Notes under the pieces: generated by a model
Told to the model about the DNA's origin: nothing
Seen by the model: the letters and a program-made list of their open reading frames with translations, nothing else
Database searches by the model: none
From: Subdoligranulum variabile
GTDB taxonomy: Bacteria > Bacillota > Clostridia > Oscillospirales > Ruminococcaceae
Direction of reading: 5' to 3'
Assembly (NCBI GenBank): GCA_003343905.1
Contig: QAKI01000063.1
Coordinates: 124,001 to 188,000 of the forward strand
Length of the DNA stretch: 64,000 nucleotides
Shown here: in pieces, positions 62,045 to 64,000 of the stretch
How the letters are laid out: each line of letters starts with the position of its first letter
Position numbering within the stretch: position 1 is the first letter of the stretch
Translations under genes and position numbers: made by a program

Positions 62045-63439
62045 TCAGAAATTGGCGTAGAGCGCCGTGGAGTTGGTTGCGGCGACGACATAGGCGATAC
62101 ACAACAGGCTGAGCAGCAGGAACAGTACCACCTTCAGCGGTGTGCAGCGGCTGATTTTCTGCCACAGCCGCCGGGGCAATGCCGACGCGCAAAGGCAGCC
62201 CAGCACCAGCAGCACGCCATAGTTGCGCAGGTAATAGACCGGGGAGATGCCGCCCTGGGGCAGGAACAGCTTTTGCATCAGCAGGCCGAGCGGCGCGCCG
62301 GGCTGATTGGCGGTGAAGATGCCCCAGCCCAGGACCACGAGGAACAGGGTGTACAGGTGGGGCCATACACGGCCCTTTTTCAGATACTTGAGCAGGAAAA
62401 GCTTTTCTATCGTCAACAGCACAAAGTAGTAAAGGCCCCAGCAGATAAAGTTCCAACTGGCGCCGTGCCAGATCCCGGTGGCGGCCCAGACGACCAGCAT
62501 GTTGAACAACTGGCGGGCCTGGCCCTTACGGTTGCCGCCCAGCGGGATGTAGATGTAGTCCCGGAACCAGCCGGAAAGCGAGATATGCCAGCGCCGCCAG
62601 AATTCTGTGATGCTGCGCGAAATGTACGGCAAATCAAAGTTGGGCGCACAGTCAAAGCCGAGCAGGGCGGCCAGGCCGTTGCTCATTTCGCTGTAACCGG
62701 CAAAGTCAAAATAGAGCTGCAAAGAGTACGCCAGGATTCCCAGCCAGGCCAGCGGGGTGGAAACATTGGCCAGCCCCACACCGCCGCTGCCGATGATATC
62801 GGTCCAAAGCGCGCCGATGGAATCCGCCAGCAGGACCTTTTTGGCAAGGCCAAAGACGAACAGTTCCACACCGCGCTCCATCAGCGGCAGGTCGCAGCGT
62901 TTGGCGGTGTTGTGGAGCTGCGGCGCCATATCGCGGTATTTGATGATCGGGCCGACGATCAGCTGCGGGAAGAACAGCACATAGCTGGCAAAGGTGATGG
63001 GGTTCTTTTCCGCCGCTACTTTGCCGGTATAGACGTCGACCTCGTAGCTGATGATCTTGAAAATGTAGTAGCTGATGCCAAGGGGGAGCACGTCGCCGAT
63101 CGAAAGTTCCGCCAGCCCGAAGTTCCCGATCTGATTGATTGTGTCGATCAGGAAGTTGGCATATTTGAAGTAGACAAGAACGCCGAGGTTTACGAGCACG
63201 GCCACGACCGGCAGAAAGGCTTTCAGCTTATCGCGGGCGGCCGACGCCAGCAGGCCCCACAGATAGTTGAACAGGACAAGGCACAGGATCAGCGGCAGGA
63301 AGGCCGTCCCGGTCCAGCAGTAAAACACAAGGCTTTCCAGCAGCAGGACGGCATTTTTGGCCCGCCCCGGCACCAGGTAATACAGCAGCAGGGACAGCGG
63401 CAGAAAACAGAACAGAAAGACTACGCTGTTAAAGACCAT
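62045..63439 (-). CDS. MBOAT family O-acyltransferase (AlgI/DltB-like)
   Basis: A 464-residue multi-pass membrane protein that passes acyl groups across the membrane to modify an exported polymer. It has the AlgI patterns SYYIFKIISYEVDVY, FFPQLIVGPIIKY, SITEFWRRWHISLSGWFRDY and GIWHGASWNFICWG, whose invariant His is near residue 325. About eleven membrane segments are expected. AAGGAG precedes the ATG. Transcribed with the DHHW gene; a DUF4358 lipoprotein gene lies upstream. Confidence 0.95.
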   Translation of the reverse strand: MVFNSVVFLFCFLPLSLLLYYLVPGRAKNAVLLLESLVFYCWTGTAFLPLILCLVLFNYLWGLLASAARDKLKAFLPVVAVLVNLGVLVYFKYANFLIDTINQIGNFGLAELSIGDVLPLGISYYIFKIISYEVDVYTGKVAAEKNPITFASYVLFFPQLIVGPIIKYRDMAPQLHNTAKRCDLPLMERGVELFVFGLAKKVLLADSIGALWTDIIGSGGVGLANVSTPLAWLGILAYSLQLYFDFAGYSEMSNGLAALLGFDCAPNFDLPYISRSITEFWRRWHISLSGWFRDYIYIPLGGNRKGQARQLFNMLVVWAATGIWHGASWNFICWGLYYFVLLTIEKLFLLKYLKKGRVWPHLYTLFLVVLGWGIFTANQPGAPLGLLMQKLFLPQGGISPVYYLRNYGVLLVLGCLCASALPRRLWQKISRCTPLKVVLFLLLSLLCIAYVVAATNSTALYANF

Positions 63440-63468
63440 GGGGGGACTCCTTCGTTTTTGTAAACAAG

Positions 63469-63498
63469 CAGGCCGTTACCGGCGGGGGTAGCGGCCTG
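63469..63498 (-). terminator. Weak hairpin between DUF4358 and MBOAT genes
   Basis: On the minus strand an 11-bp stem with one C-A mismatch (arms CAGGCCGCTACC and GGTAACGGCCTG) is followed by CTTGTTT. It may be an attenuator. Confidence 0.4.
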
Positions 63499-63523
63499 TG
63501 CAGGGGTGTTTATGCAGGAAGGA

Positions 63524-64000
63524 TCAGAAATTCAACGCCGTTTCCAGCGCGGTGTCGATGGCGCTGTAGTCGCCGCCGATGCTGGCGATCACGATGGCCA
63601 CATAGTTACCGTTGGTCACGATGCGCGCGTCCTTCGCCATGGCGATCTTGTCCGCAAATTCAGCGTACATATCGTTGGCGCTCAGGCTTTCCTTATAAGC
63701 CTGCAGCTCGGCTTCCACATCCGCGGCCTTGCCGTCCTTGGCCTGCGCCACGAATACCAGCCCGCAGTCGGCCTGGTCGTTGGTCACGTCGCCTTTGTAG
63801 GCCACCAGGTTGTCCATCGTCAGCATCAGTTCGTTCTCGACCGAGAAATCGTCCAGCGCGCGGGGATTGGCGATGGGGTTCACCGCTTCCAGCGCAGAAA
63901 CGGCGCTTTCCAGGTTGGCAGTCTGGGCTTCCTCACCGGCGGTGCTTTCAGAGGCCGATTCGGAAGAAGCCTCCGAGGAAGTTTCTTCGCTGCTGGAAGC
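63524..64000 (-). CDS. DUF4358 family protein, N-terminus beyond the window
   Basis: The last 158 codons of a gene entering from position 64000 on the minus strand. The first ~25 residues visible are a Ser/Glu/Ala-rich linker, as found after a lipoprotein Cys. The rest is a DUF4358 domain: ELMLTMDNLVAYKGDVTND, ADCGLVFVAQAKDGKAADV, YAEFADKIAMAKDARI and GNYVAIVIA. DUF4358 lipoproteins frequently stand beside MBOAT and DHHW genes in Clostridia. No internal start is needed; the reading frame is open to the window edge. Confidence 0.8.
   Translation of the reverse strand, partial: ASSSEETSSEASSESASESTAGEEAQTANLESAVSALEAVNPIANPRALDDFSVENELMLTMDNLVAYKGDVTNDQADCGLVFVAQAKDGKAADVEAELQAYKESLSANDMYAEFADKIAMAKDARIVTNGNYVAIVIASIGGDYSAIDTALETALNF

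Noticed and set aside
1..64000. tRNA/rRNA genes, insertion sequences, prophage or defence islands
   Set aside because: None of the intergenic gaps (all under 300 nt) contains a cloverleaf, transposase or recombinase gene, or attachment-like direct repeats; there is no stretch above 300 nt without a gene.

Overview
The window looks like chromosomal DNA from a GC-rich, spore-forming member of the Clostridia, probably an Oscillospiraceae/Ruminococcaceae-type gut bacterium. This is an inference from gene content and order: mutSL-miaA, sepF-ylmH-divIVA-ileS-lspA, hprK-murB-rapZ-whiA-dnaE-pfkA, rplS-lepB-rbgA-rnhB-yraN, tig-clpP-clpX, a three-gene gerA-type germinant-receptor operon, SigA-like promoters and AGGAGG-type ribosome sites. 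Coding density is very high and many genes overlap by 4-17 nt. I see no rRNA, tRNA, insertion sequence, prophage or CRISPR array.

Layout. 1-7.2 kb: the 3' end of a YlbF-family gene, then mutS, mutL, miaA and an orphan HlyD-like adaptor. 7.2-15.2 kb: cell division and translation genes (sepF, ylmH, divIVA, ileS), then lspA, rluD, a Cof-type phosphatase and a stand-alone PTS EIIA. 15.2-18.4 kb: an ABC importer of the PF04392 (TrpXYZ-like) type, with a terminator after the binding-protein gene. 18.4-23.0 kb: an exported SGNH-fold protein whose catalytic Ser and His appear to be lost, a YjjG-like nucleotidase and an ABC-F ATPase. 23.0-32.8 kb: a surface-glycan cluster (DUF4422 transferase, two GT2 enzymes, a COG5610 HAD two-domain protein, an SDR epimerase, two RgpF-like proteins and a membrane acyltransferase) behind its own promoter and closed by a terminator. 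32.8-43.1 kb: carbon-control and wall/replication genes (hprK, a PHP phosphatase, a ROK kinase, murB, rapZ, whiA, dnaE, pfkA). 43.1-48.4 kb: rplS with a structured leader, lepB, rbgA, rnhB, yraN, thrC and a phosphoesterase. 48.4-56.4 kb: tig, clpP, clpX, a subgroup-Ic aminotransferase, a fused secDF and nrdR. 56.3-57.4 kb (minus strand): DUF421 and DUF4363 genes, divergent from the ger operon at 57.4-60.8 kb. 60.8-64.0 kb (minus strand): DHHW, MBOAT and DUF4358 genes, probably for O-acetylation of an exported polymer.

Most of the window is conserved housekeeping sequence. The less ordinary material is the glycan cluster (no exporter, a reduced RgpF paralogue, an apparent ATC start codon), the probable pseudo-SGNH surface protein, the rplS leader, and the sporulation-linked loci at the right end. 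I did not find a clearly new defence or mobile system.
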